From: Cronobacter sakazakii
GTDB taxonomy: Bacteria; Pseudomonadota; Gammaproteobacteria; Enterobacterales; Enterobacteriaceae
NCBI RefSeq assembly: GCF_000982825.1
Contig: NZ_CP011047.1
Span: 2,976,001 to 3,040,000, forward strand
Reading direction: 5' to 3'
DNA length: 64,000 nucleotides
The notes under the pieces are model-generated. The model was not told the DNA's origin. It searched no databases and saw only the letters and a program-made list of their open reading frames with translations. The translations under genes and the position numbers were made by a program. Shown one piece after another: positions 53,055-60,082 of the stretch (within the stretch, counting starts at the first letter, position 1; each line of letters opens with the position of its first letter).

Positions 53055-53397
53055 TTACTGGTCAGTGCTTTTGAAACGGGCAATAAAGCAGTTTGCATTT
53101 ACGGCGATAACCACACCGGCCCACGCTTTGCCGGTGATTACCCGCGCAATGCGTATTACTGTTCACGATAGTTTGCCAGAACCGTGCGTTATAAACGGTG
53201 GTGCGGTACAGAGTAAGCTCGACGGGGTGATTATTAACGGTAATGGATGCGCCATTAATAGACAATGTGTCGCCAGATGATAAATAAAACGTCGCCTTAT
53301 ACCAGAGAATAAGTTTAAAAGATTGTTGCGATGAAATTAAGGTAAATACAGAATTGGTGTCGGTGCTTACTACTGAATCAACCACCCGCCAGTTCAT
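53055..53397 (-). pseudogene. Unrecognised small protein, possibly frameshifted
   Basis: From ATG 53397 (GGAGAG 5 bases upstream) a frame runs MNWRVVDSVVSTDTNS ... TLYRTTVYNARFWQTIV and then turns into a Cys/Arg-rich tail ending at 53062. Shifting by one base after about 53160 gives a more protein-like end (RIARVITGKAWAGVVIAVNA ... FKSTDQ) stopping at 53055. So either the gene is frameshifted or the odd tail is real. The first 80 residues are beta-rich with no known motif. I do not recognise the family. Confidence 0.4.
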
Positions 53398-53603
53398 TCG
53401 ACTCTCCATATGATTTCACGTGCTTAATTGGCGTGCGCATCGGTTAATGATGCAGGTAGTTCAATTGTAACGTGTGAAAAGTAAATTTTTGCGAGGAAAC
53501 GACGGGGAGTGAATGAGAGAGTAAAGAAACATCATATATGCTGAACAATTATTGCTGTTTTTCACGTCTTTATAATTTAAAGGTGTAATTGTCACGCGCC
53601 ATT

Positions 53604-53612
53604 TAAATTGAT
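53604..53612. repeat. 9-bp IS1 target duplication, left copy (second IS1)
   Basis: TAAATTGAT precedes the IS1 end at 53613 and recurs at 54381-54389. Confidence 0.95.
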
Positions 53613-53667
53613 GGTGATGCTGCCAACTTACTGATTTAGTGTATGATGGTGTTTTTGAGGTGCTCCA

Positions 53668-53943
53668 GTGGCTTCTGTTTCTATCAGCTGTCCCTCCTGT
53701 TCAGCTACTGACGGGGTGGTGCGTAACGGCAAAAGCACCGCCGGACATCAGCGCTATCTCTGCTCTCACTGCCGTAAAACATGGCAACTGCAGTTCACTT
53801 ACACCGCTTCTCAACCCGGTACGCACCAGAAAATCATTGATATGGCCATGAATGGCGTTGGATGCCGGGCAACCGCCCGCATTATGGGCGTTGGCCTCAA
53901 CACGATTTTCCGCCATTTAAAAAACTCAGGCCGCAGTCGGTAA
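53668..53943 (+). CDS. insA: IS1 InsA, DNA-binding repressor (second copy)
   Basis: 91 residues from a GTG start, the same protein as the InsA of the first IS1: N-terminal Cys pairs SCPSC and LCSHC, then a helix-turn-helix. The slippery heptamer near its 3' end allows -1 frameshifting into insB. Confidence 0.95.
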   Translation: MASVSISCPSCSATDGVVRNGKSTAGHQRYLCSHCRKTWQLQFTYTASQPGTHQKIIDMAMNGVGCRATARIMGVGLNTIFRHLKNSGRSR

Positions 53944-54365
53944 CCTCGCGCATACAGCCGGGCAGTGACGTCATCGTCTGCGCGGAAATGGACGAACAGT
54001 GGGGATACGTCGGGGCTAAATCGCGCCAGCGCTGGCTGTTTTACGCGTATGACAGGCTCCGGAAGACGGTTGTTGCGCACGTATTCGGTGAACGCACTAT
54101 GGCGACGCTGGGGCGTCTTATGAGCCTGCTGTCACCCTTTGACGTGGTGATATGGATGACGGATGGCTGGCCGCTGTATGAATCCCGCCTGAAGGGAAAG
54201 CTGCACGTAATCAGCAAGCGATATACGCAGCGAATTGAGCGGCATAACCTGAATCTGAGGCAGCACCTGGCACGGCTGGGACGGAAGTCGCTGTCGTTCT
54301 CAAAATCGGTGGAGCTGCATGACAAAGTCATCGGGCATTATCTGAACATAAAACACTATCAATAA
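53862..54365 (+). CDS. insB: IS1 InsB, transposase catalytic part (second copy)
   Basis: 167 residues, the same protein as InsB of the first IS1, overlapping insA by 82 nt. Read with InsA through frameshifting it makes the InsAB' transposase. Intact, so the element is probably competent to move. Confidence 0.95.
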   Translation: MPGNRPHYGRWPQHDFPPFKKLRPQSVTSRIQPGSDVIVCAEMDEQWGYVGAKSRQRWLFYAYDRLRKTVVAHVFGERTMATLGRLMSLLSPFDVVIWMTDGWPLYESRLKGKLHVISKRYTQRIERHNLNLRQHLARLGRKSLSFSKSVELHDKVIGHYLNIKHYQ

Positions 54366-54380
54366 GTTGGAGTCATTACC

Positions 54381-54389
54381 TAAATTGAT
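54381..54389. repeat. 9-bp IS1 target duplication, right copy (second IS1)
   Basis: TAAATTGAT, identical to 53604-53612. The 270 bases that follow, up to the next gene, are AT-rich with no gene that I can support. Confidence 0.95.
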
Positions 54390-54660
54390 ATGCAAATAGT
54401 TTCAGTGTGACAATAATAAAAATTAGAAGCGAATTTCGGATGGCCTTTCTGAAAAACCGAAGTGAGTTATGAATTGCATACCAACTGGTCAAATTCTGCA
54501 TAGAAATTCATTTTCGCTGGTGTAACGTTATTGTGAAAAAAATTTAACTTAAGGATAGTGTTCGTTTGATCAAAAAGTGATCACCCGAAGCGCTTCAGGT
54601 GCAGCATAAAGTCATCCATGCGCCTGATGACGGCTCAGGCGCTACCGGACTGTCCGTTAT

Positions 54661-55242
54661 TCAAAGTGCGCTTAACTGGCGATAAAGCAGGCCCGCGTTT
54701 TTATCCAGTTCGGGAAAAAGACTTTGCGGCCAGAGGTCGGGAAGGGGGGCGCTGTAAGCCAGCGCGACAAATTTTTCAGGCTCGCTGACGCTGTAGCTGA
54801 AACTCGAAAAGGTGGTGGCGGTTTTAACTTCCACATCCGCAAGTTGCGGCGTAGCGCCGTCGCTGATGCGCCAGACATACAGCAGTTCTACATCACGAAT
54901 GCTCATTTCACTCATCACGCGGGCCACATCGTCACGATGCGCTTTGCGCCAGCGTAAAGTCGTGTTTTGTTCGACCATCTCATTACTGTGCGCGCGAAAT
55001 TTGTCGGTCAGTTTGGCGAGTTCCGGCGCGGGGAGTTTACAGGAATAGAGCACGACATCACGTCCGCGTGCATCTTCAAAGCTACGCCAGGCGCCCTGCA
55101 CGCAGTCGGTACGTGACTCAAAAGCCTGGCCGAGAGATTGCTCCCCCGCGCTGAGGGATTTCACCTGGTCAATGCTGTCCGCATGACACCCTTGCAACAA
55201 AAACACTGCCCCGACGACTGCCAGAAGGCCGGACCGCTTCAT
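54661..55242 (-). CDS. Unrecognised lipoprotein
   Basis: This 193-residue protein has a clear lipoprotein signal (MKRSGLLAVVGAVFLLQGC, Cys19 then His, so outer membrane expected). GGGAGAG lies before its ATG. The mature part has two more cysteines (TDCVQGAWRSFED and VLYSCKLP), probably a disulfide. A helical region follows and then a beta-rich end. I do not recognise the family. It lies in the accessory stretch next to the second IS1. Downstream (leftward) is an 8-bp hairpin GCGCCTGA/TCAGGCGC at 54620-54642 without a T-run. Confidence 0.75.
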   Translation of the reverse strand: MKRSGLLAVVGAVFLLQGCHADSIDQVKSLSAGEQSLGQAFESRTDCVQGAWRSFEDARGRDVVLYSCKLPAPELAKLTDKFRAHSNEMVEQNTTLRWRKAHRDDVARVMSEMSIRDVELLYVWRISDGATPQLADVEVKTATTFSSFSYSVSEPEKFVALAYSAPLPDLWPQSLFPELDKNAGLLYRQLSAL

Positions 55243-55482
55243 CTCACTCTCCCTTTGCCTGTAAGCGCGATGGCACGCACCCTCGCTTCAGGTGTGATCG
55301 TTGGCTGGTGTGTCGTAGCTGGGGCCAGCCGCAGGTTACTGCTTTCATGCATATCAGTTATCGGCCGCGTTTCGTATCGCTTTAATTTTATTAATGAAGT
55401 CACAATGGCCAGGCCAGCGACGCCGCCGCAGAGAGCAGGTGTGGACTACACTTGACATATCACAGTCACTTGGGGAGCCGAT

Positions 55483-55737
55483 ATGCCTTCTGTTCAGTTG
55501 CATCTGAAAGACCGCCCGGAGGTGGATTTTACCGCCACCTACAGCGTGAGTGAACCCAGTGCGGTAAACGGGGAGACGATAAAAACGTTTGAGATCGATA
55601 AATCCCAGCAGATAAGCGCATTCGCCGGGTTGCGTCAGGGAGAACGTCTCTTTTTTGTTTTGCCAAGCGGAGAAGCGCAGGCGATCTTTTTAACCGCTGA
55701 AACGCCGGAAACGCTGGTGTTTAGCAGTGAACGCTGA
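55483..55737 (+). CDS. Unrecognised 84-residue protein
   Basis: A small, acidic, beta-rich protein without signal peptide (MPSVQLHLKDRPEVDFTATY ... ETPETLVFSSER). GGGGAG stands 7 bases before the ATG and a terminator follows the stop, so the gene is probably real. No motif points to a function. It stands alone on its strand. Confidence 0.65.
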   Translation: MPSVQLHLKDRPEVDFTATYSVSEPSAVNGETIKTFEIDKSQQISAFAGLRQGERLFFVLPSGEAQAIFLTAETPETLVFSSER

Positions 55738-55776
55738 CGCCAGAGCGGGCAGGGATGCCGGGCGAGAAACGTAAAG

Positions 55777-55810
55777 AAGGAGAGCATTGCGCTCTCCTTT
55801 CTCTCTTTAA
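55777..55810 (+). terminator. Probable terminator after the 84-residue gene
   Basis: A 9-bp stem AAGGAGAGC / GCTCTCCTT with loop ATTGC is followed by the pyrimidine run TCTCTCTTT. Confidence 0.65.
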
Positions 55811-55883
55811 TGCTTCCTGTTTCATGCATCACAGGTGCCCTGTTAGACCTCTCCGGGCACGCTGTTTAGCGTCAACCGCTGTA

Positions 55884-56123
55884 TCAGGAGCGACCGCCGC
55901 CGTGGCTGTGCTCGCCACCTTTATGCCCCGCTTCAGAGGCGCGTTCACGGTCATTTTTAAAATTACCCCCGCTCTGCTGGCCACCTTTATGACCTGCTTC
56001 AGATGCGCGTTCCGGGTCGTTTTTAAAATTACCGCTGCTTTGCTGACCGCCTTTCTGGCCTGCTTCAGACGCGCGCTGACGATCCTCTGCGAAATTACCT
56101 GAACCACCACGATGCTGAGTCAT
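55884..56123 (-). CDS. yciG: YciG-like KGG-repeat stress protein with three repeats
   Basis: This 79-residue, very hydrophilic protein has three 22-residue repeats at about 9-30, 31-52 and 53-74, each GNF..D..RASEAG.KGG. This is the KGG stress motif of E. coli YciG and Bacillus GsiB. E. coli YciG has two full units, so one has been added. GAGGAG precedes the ATG. The usual partners yciF and yciE are not adjacent. Likely a stationary-phase/osmotic stress protein under RpoS, by family. Confidence 0.88.
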   Translation of the reverse strand: MTQHRGGSGNFAEDRQRASEAGQKGGQQSSGNFKNDPERASEAGHKGGQQSGGNFKNDRERASEAGHKGGEHSHGGGRS

Positions 56124-56452
56124 ATCATTCTCCTCATGTTGTTGGTCGTACTTATTACAGCAGTGCGTGACTGCTATCGAAAAGATATTGATAACTGTAG
56201 GTCAGGGTATTTTATCCCGCAAGTTTTGAAGGCGAAAAATATAACGCTATGCAGAAAAGTGGCTGAATTTTAGTAAAATTTTAGTCACTTTCTTATTTGT
56301 ATTTTTGGTGCTTCTTCGGTCCGCTTGATTTTATTTTGTCATTAAAATACGAAGCGGCGGTATAAATAATAATCACAATTTTTCGAAAGTAAGATAATTA
56401 ATATTATGAATGGGATTGTCATATTTTGACGTATTTATAGGGAGACGATCAC
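56124..56452. other. AT-rich non-coding stretch upstream of yciG
   Basis: About 330 bases, strongly A+T rich. It should hold the yciG promoter (leftward) and one for the small frame at 56453 (rightward). I could not assign boxes and see no RNA gene. Confidence 0.45.
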
Positions 56453-56617
56453 GTGCCACTCAAGGCCAGCAGAGACCGATGCACAGGCGGCGCACGCCAG
56501 GGCGGAAGTGACAGGACGGAACGGGCGGCAAGGGCAGTGCGGCAGAAATGGGGGTTCATCCCTGAACCCGGTTCCCTGGTGATGGCAAAGCGTGTCTCAG
56601 CGGATGCTGAGGTATGA
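56453..56617 (+). CDS. Possible 54-residue basic protein
   Basis: A GTG start 8 bases after AGGGAGACG opens a 54-residue frame (MPLKASRDRCTGGARQGG ... WGFIPEPGSLVMAKRV). It is highly basic. Its DNA is clearly richer in G+C than the AT-rich bases on both sides, which suggests a coding island or a transferred remnant. The C-terminal half reminds me of short phage- or island-borne proteins, but I cannot name a family. Confidence 0.35.
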   Translation: MPLKASRDRCTGGARQGGSDRTERAARAVRQKWGFIPEPGSLVMAKRVSADAEV

Positions 56618-56844
56618 AATAAGCGTAGACGGGAAATTTATAGCAACAACATTATTTTCGGTTCAGGCATTTTTTGATGCTTATAACCGGTAATGCGGCT
56701 TTTACAATGTCTATTAATACACATTCTAATGAATTGAATATGTAAAAATAATAATCCACGAAGTTGCAGTGGTTATTTTGCAAGGCGTTGTACACCTTGC
56801 AGTTATCCGTCATTTTCTCTTTTACGCGCCATTTCCAACGGCGA

Positions 56845-58596
56845 TTATATCCACTGAGCGATATATTCCGGCTCCACCGGACGTGAGAAGAAATAGCCCT
56901 GCGCCTCATCACAGCCAAACTCCAGCAGCAGACGGGCGGTTTCGGCATCCTCCACGCCTTCCGCGAGCACCACGTAATCCAGCTCCTTAAGCATCTGTAT
57001 GACGTTACGCACGATAATCTGACTGCTGCGCTCCTGCGCGATGCTCGAGGTGAGCGAGCGGTCGAGCTTGATGATGTCGATTGGAATCCGGCGCAGGTAG
57101 TTGATGTTGCTGTAACCCGCACCGAAGTCGTCCAGCAGGATCTTAAAGCCGCGCAGTTTGAGCATATCCATTTCACTGAGCGCGGTTTCGCTCTCCAGCG
57201 CCTTTTCAGTCTCCAGACATTCAATACGAATATCGTTTGTTGAAAGCCCGGCGCGCAGCACGCGCTCTTCCAGCGCATCGGCAAAACCGCGGCGGGAGAG
57301 ATCGCTGACGCTGATATTGACTGACAGCGGCAGGGTGACGCCCTCTTTGCGCCATTTCTGGAGCTGTTGCAGCGCCGCGCCAATCACCCATTGCGTTATC
57401 TCTTCCATCAGGCTGGTATTTTGCGCGAGCGGAATAAACACGCCCGGCGGGATATCGCCGCGGGTCGGGTGACGCCAGCGGAGCAGCGCTTCCGCGCCGA
57501 CCGCCCGGTTGGTGCTGAGCTTGATTTTGGGCTGATACATCAGGTAGAGCCCGCGGTTTTTGGCGATACTCTCGCTGAGATCGTGCAGCAGCTGGAAATC
57601 AACGTTGCGCTTCTCATCGCGCTCTGCGTCAAAGGCCATATGGCGCTTGTTAAGCCAGATAGCTTCATGCACGGCACTGATGGCGCGACGCAGCGCCTCA
57701 TTGGGCGTGGTTTTCTCCGGCTGCCAGGCCACTTCACCTGCAAAGATATTGAGCCGGATATTGATGCCCTGCAGCATGCGCGCGTTCACCAGCGGCAGCA
57801 CCGCGGCGTTGCGGCGAATGGCTTTTTGATTGCGCGTTTTTAAAAGCAGCGCATAGCGGCCTGTCGCCACGTTATAGAGCACGGTGTCGCTTTTCAGCCT
57901 TAGCTTCATGCGCAGTAACGGGCCGAGATCGTTAAGTAGCGTCTCAAGCGCCGGCATGCCAAGCGAGCGCGCCAGTTCATAGGCGGTCGGCATGTCGATG
58001 CAGTCGAAAATCATTAGCGTGTAGCGCTCAGTACTGCCGCTCTCACACAGCCGCTCCATATCGGCCAACAGTTTCTGACGGTTCGGCAGGCGGGTCACGG
58101 GATCTAAAAATCCGACCGCGTTTAAGGTTTCAAGCCAGGCGCCGGTCAGCCCGGCAATCAGCGAGAGCGTGCGGGCGCGCTCGTCGTTAAACGGCTGCGC
58201 CACGGTATCCGTCATGCCGATAATGCCGGTCAGGCTGCCGTCACGCGTGCGCAGCGGTGCCAGCGCGTAGAACCGTACGTCAGGCGAGGCGATGACCAGC
58301 GGGTGCTGATGCGCCTGCGCGTCAAGTGTGGTATCGCTGCACCACACCGGCTCATTTTGGGGGCATAACGGCTGCGTTAAGACTGCCGCATCGACCTGGA
58401 GCGGCTCAGGATGTGCCAGATGTACGGGCAGGCCCGCTTTATCTACCACGGCAATAAAACAGCCCGGAATGCCGAGCGCGAGGCTGGCAAGCCTTGCAAA
58501 TTGCAGCAGAACCGGGTCCTGATGTCCGTGCTTTCCCCGGAGCATATCCAGGGCTGCCATGCGTCTGGCATCTTTTCTGTCGATGTGGCTAAACAT
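56845..58596 (-). CDS. c-di-GMP phosphodiesterase with GAF, degenerate GGDEF and EAL domains
   Basis: This 583-residue protein has no membrane segment. A GAF-like sensor lies at about 25-158. A GGDEF-fold domain at about 162-325 reads TGRYA (245-249) in place of the active site, so it should not make c-di-GMP. The EAL domain at about 345-583 has EAL at 369-371 and DDFGAGYSN at 489-496. It is therefore predicted to hydrolyse c-di-GMP under control of a cytosolic ligand. There is no partner gene in the same direction. Confidence 0.85.
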   Translation of the reverse strand: MFSHIDRKDARRMAALDMLRGKHGHQDPVLLQFARLASLALGIPGCFIAVVDKAGLPVHLAHPEPLQVDAAVLTQPLCPQNEPVWCSDTTLDAQAHQHPLVIASPDVRFYALAPLRTRDGSLTGIIGMTDTVAQPFNDERARTLSLIAGLTGAWLETLNAVGFLDPVTRLPNRQKLLADMERLCESGSTERYTLMIFDCIDMPTAYELARSLGMPALETLLNDLGPLLRMKLRLKSDTVLYNVATGRYALLLKTRNQKAIRRNAAVLPLVNARMLQGINIRLNIFAGEVAWQPEKTTPNEALRRAISAVHEAIWLNKRHMAFDAERDEKRNVDFQLLHDLSESIAKNRGLYLMYQPKIKLSTNRAVGAEALLRWRHPTRGDIPPGVFIPLAQNTSLMEEITQWVIGAALQQLQKWRKEGVTLPLSVNISVSDLSRRGFADALEERVLRAGLSTNDIRIECLETEKALESETALSEMDMLKLRGFKILLDDFGAGYSNINYLRRIPIDIIKLDRSLTSSIAQERSSQIIVRNVIQMLKELDYVVLAEGVEDAETARLLLEFGCDEAQGYFFSRPVEPEYIAQWI

Positions 58597-58797
58597 AGGG
58601 TGCTACCTTCAAGCACGGCTTCTTTTAGGGCGCTAACGCCTCGGGGCTCTGACGGTCAACGCGGGCGTTGGGTTATCTGCATCATCGGCAAGGGGACGCG
58701 GAGCTTTAACGCTATGTGCGCGTTTTCTCCACGCGTTAAACCGGCGCAGCCTCGCGGAGCCTCCAGCAGACGCTGACAACGCCTGCGGCCGTCAGGC

Positions 58798-58989
58798 TCA
58801 GAAATAGCGGCGCGCTGGCCACTTCATACAGGCAAAACACCACCAGGCGATGATATTCAGGCCCGGCAGCGTCAGTAACAGCGCCATCGACCAGCCGAAG
58901 CCTGCGCGCGTGGCGATTTTGTAAGAAGGGATAAAAATCAGCAGCCAGACCATAAAGGCCAGCGCCAGCGTGGGTATTCCAGGCAGCAT
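58798..58989 (-). CDS. Small two-helix membrane protein
   Basis: A 63-residue protein with two hydrophobic helices (LALAFMVWLLIFIPSYKIA and GWSMALLLTLPGLNIIAWWCF) and a basic C-terminus. GGGGAAG stands 6 bases before ATG 58989. I do not recognise a family. It lies alone between the EAL gene and the next leftward gene. Confidence 0.65.
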   Translation of the reverse strand: MLPGIPTLALAFMVWLLIFIPSYKIATRAGFGWSMALLLTLPGLNIIAWWCFACMKWPARRYF

Positions 58990-59062
58990 AACGTTCTTCC
59001 CCGTCCATTTTCAGAAGGTTATCGGCAGGCGAGGGGAGAAGTTGAGAATTTTCTGAAAGCTA

Positions 59063-59386
59063 TCAGCGAACGGCAAGCACCGTCAGCGGCGCGCGCAGCA
59101 TGGTAAAGAGCTGAAACTGACTGGCGTCGGAGACATCGCGCAGCACATCGCCGTTGCGGTAGACCAGATTTTTGATATGCCCGAGCTGACGCCACACCAC
59201 TATCGCTGAGGCGATAAGCGAACAGTTCTGTTCTGTCTGAATACACTCAAGCGTGGCGTACTGTGATTCATCCAGTTGATTAATAAAGACCTGTAGCGCA
59301 TCGGCAGGAATAATGGCTTTGATGTCATCGAGCATAACGTCGCTGACGGCATGGGAAAGACGTAACGTAACGCGCGTGGTTCTCAT
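59063..59386 (-). CDS. Unrecognised 107-residue protein, divergent from ortT
   Basis: A soluble protein (MRTTRVTLRLSHAVSDVMLDD ... MLRAPLTVLAVR) of mixed helix and strand. The frame is open to an ATG at 59461, but that start has no proper ribosome site and would run into the inverted repeat region, so I prefer 59386. It is transcribed away from ortT across a shared control region. It does not obviously resemble GhoS, the antitoxin of the related toxin GhoT. Confidence 0.55.
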   Translation of the reverse strand: MRTTRVTLRLSHAVSDVMLDDIKAIIPADALQVFINQLDESQYATLECIQTEQNCSLIASAIVVWRQLGHIKNLVYRNGDVLRDVSDASQFQLFTMLRAPLTVLAVR

Positions 59387-59483
59387 TGCGACAGACTGGC
59401 CCTGAGTTGTAAAATTTATGGGTAGGCTGACGTTAACACATCGCGCGCAGATTTGATTCATCCTTGTTTACAGCAGGGATACA

Positions 59484-59497
59484 GTGAAGCAGATCAA
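59484..59497. promoter_or_regulatory. FNR-like box 1 upstream of ortT
   Basis: GTGAA-N4-ATCAA matches 8 of 10 defined bases of the FNR consensus TTGAT-N4-ATCAA. It is the left arm of a large inverted repeat whose right arm holds a second box. Confidence 0.45.
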
Positions 59498-59540
59498 GTT
59501 TTTCTGCGCGACGGCCCGTACGGACACTTGATCTGCGTCA
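59485..59540. repeat. 15-bp inverted repeat in the ortT upstream region
   Basis: TGAAGCAGATCAAGT (59485-59499) and ACTTGATCTGCGTCA (59526-59540) are inverted copies with one mismatch. The inner 11 bp are perfect and the spacer is 26 nt. As DNA the arms carry two FNR-like boxes 44 bp apart. As RNA they would form a long stem 47 nt before the ortT start. Confidence 0.85.
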
Positions 59541-59541
59541 T
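59528..59541. promoter_or_regulatory. FNR-like box 2 upstream of ortT
   Basis: TTGAT-N4-GTCAT matches 8 of 10 defined bases of the FNR consensus. It is centred 53 bp before the ortT start codon, a workable position for activation if the leader is short. Confidence 0.5.
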
Positions 59542-59587
59542 AAAAAATCGCATATTGCGACCGCCTTCTCAGTATGGATACGCAATC

Positions 59588-59761
59588 ATGACGCTCTATC
59601 AACATATGCTCGTGTTTTACGCCGTCATGGCGGCAATCGCGGCGCTCATTACCTTTTTTATCGCCAAAGACAAAACCAGCATTAAGCTGCTTTGCGCGAC
59701 GCTTATCGGCGCGACCTGGCCGATGAGTTTCCCTGTCGCCCTGCTGGTGGCGCTGTTTTAA
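59588..59761 (+). CDS. ortT: OrtT-type orphan membrane toxin (GhoT/OrtT family)
   Basis: A 57-residue protein with two membrane helices (start MTLYQHMLVFYAVMAAIAAL, end GATWPMSFPVALLVALF). Length and sequence fit the GhoT/OrtT family and are closer to E. coli OrtT (YdcX) than to GhoT. OrtT inserts in the inner membrane, lowers membrane potential and ATP, and is called orphan because no antitoxin is known. No GhoS-like gene is adjacent on the same strand. GGA lies 9 bases before the ATG. A striking inverted repeat with FNR-like boxes is upstream. Confidence 0.88.
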   Translation: MTLYQHMLVFYAVMAAIAALITFFIAKDKTSIKLLCATLIGATWPMSFPVALLVALF

Positions 59762-59839
59762 TCCTCAACGGCATCGCTTCGGCTTGAAATTCCTGCGCAA
59801 TGTATCACCATAAAGCCAGTTGAATCACCGGAGCGAATT

Positions 59840-60043
59840 ATGCTGCCTGAAAATTATCCCTCCCGTAGCGATGCGGAAAAACGCCTGCTGGCGGTGAACG
59901 CCGCCCTTGAACTGATCAAAGCCTCTGTGGCGGCCCCGAATGGTTATGAAGGGCGCGATAAGCTTGCCAAAGATATCGAATATACCCGTCACCACCTGGC
60001 TGAACTGGCGGACGCCATTCAGGCCGCGCTGGAAAGCCGTTGA
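59840..60043 (+). CDS. Unrecognised 67-residue helical protein
   Basis: A small soluble protein (MLPENYPSRSDAEKRLLAVNAA ... AELADAIQAALESR) predicted to be a pair of helices. GGAG lies 6 bases before the ATG. It sits between ortT and zntB on the same strand, 39 nt ahead of zntB, so it may share transcripts with either. I cannot name a family or function. Confidence 0.65.
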   Translation: MLPENYPSRSDAEKRLLAVNAALELIKASVAAPNGYEGRDKLAKDIEYTRHHLAELADAIQAALESR

Positions 60044-60082
60044 GCGCACGCGGCGACGTTGAACTGAACATCAGGAGATACG

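Larger units (their letters stand above)
53613..54380 (+). mobile_element. Complete IS1, transposase reading rightward
   Basis: A second full 768-bp IS1 with the same ends (GGTGATGCTGCC ... GGAGTCATTACC) and intact insA/insB lies inverted relative to the copy at 387-1154. Its target duplication differs, so it is a separate insertion. The slippery A6C heptamer is at 53919-53925. It lies in non-coding DNA of the accessory stretch. Confidence 0.97.

Noticed and set aside
53002..53280. Rightward frame of about 90 codons before the second IS1
   Set aside because: No ribosome site, and it lies opposite the better-supported leftward frame.
387..54380. A 54-kb composite transposon bounded by IS1
   Set aside because: The two IS1 have different target duplications on each side of each copy, and the genes between them are mostly core chromosomal in conserved order. 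They are independent insertions.
54587..54656. Short palindromes (GAAGCGCTTC, GCGCCTGA/TCAGGCGC, CGGAC/GTCCG) near the unknown lipoprotein
   Set aside because: They may shape the 3' end of that transcript, but none has a T-run or matches a known site, so no separate call is made.
58736..59008. 90-codon leftward frame overlapping the small membrane protein gene
   Set aside because: The 63-residue frame in another phase has a good ribosome site and two clear membrane helices, so it is preferred.
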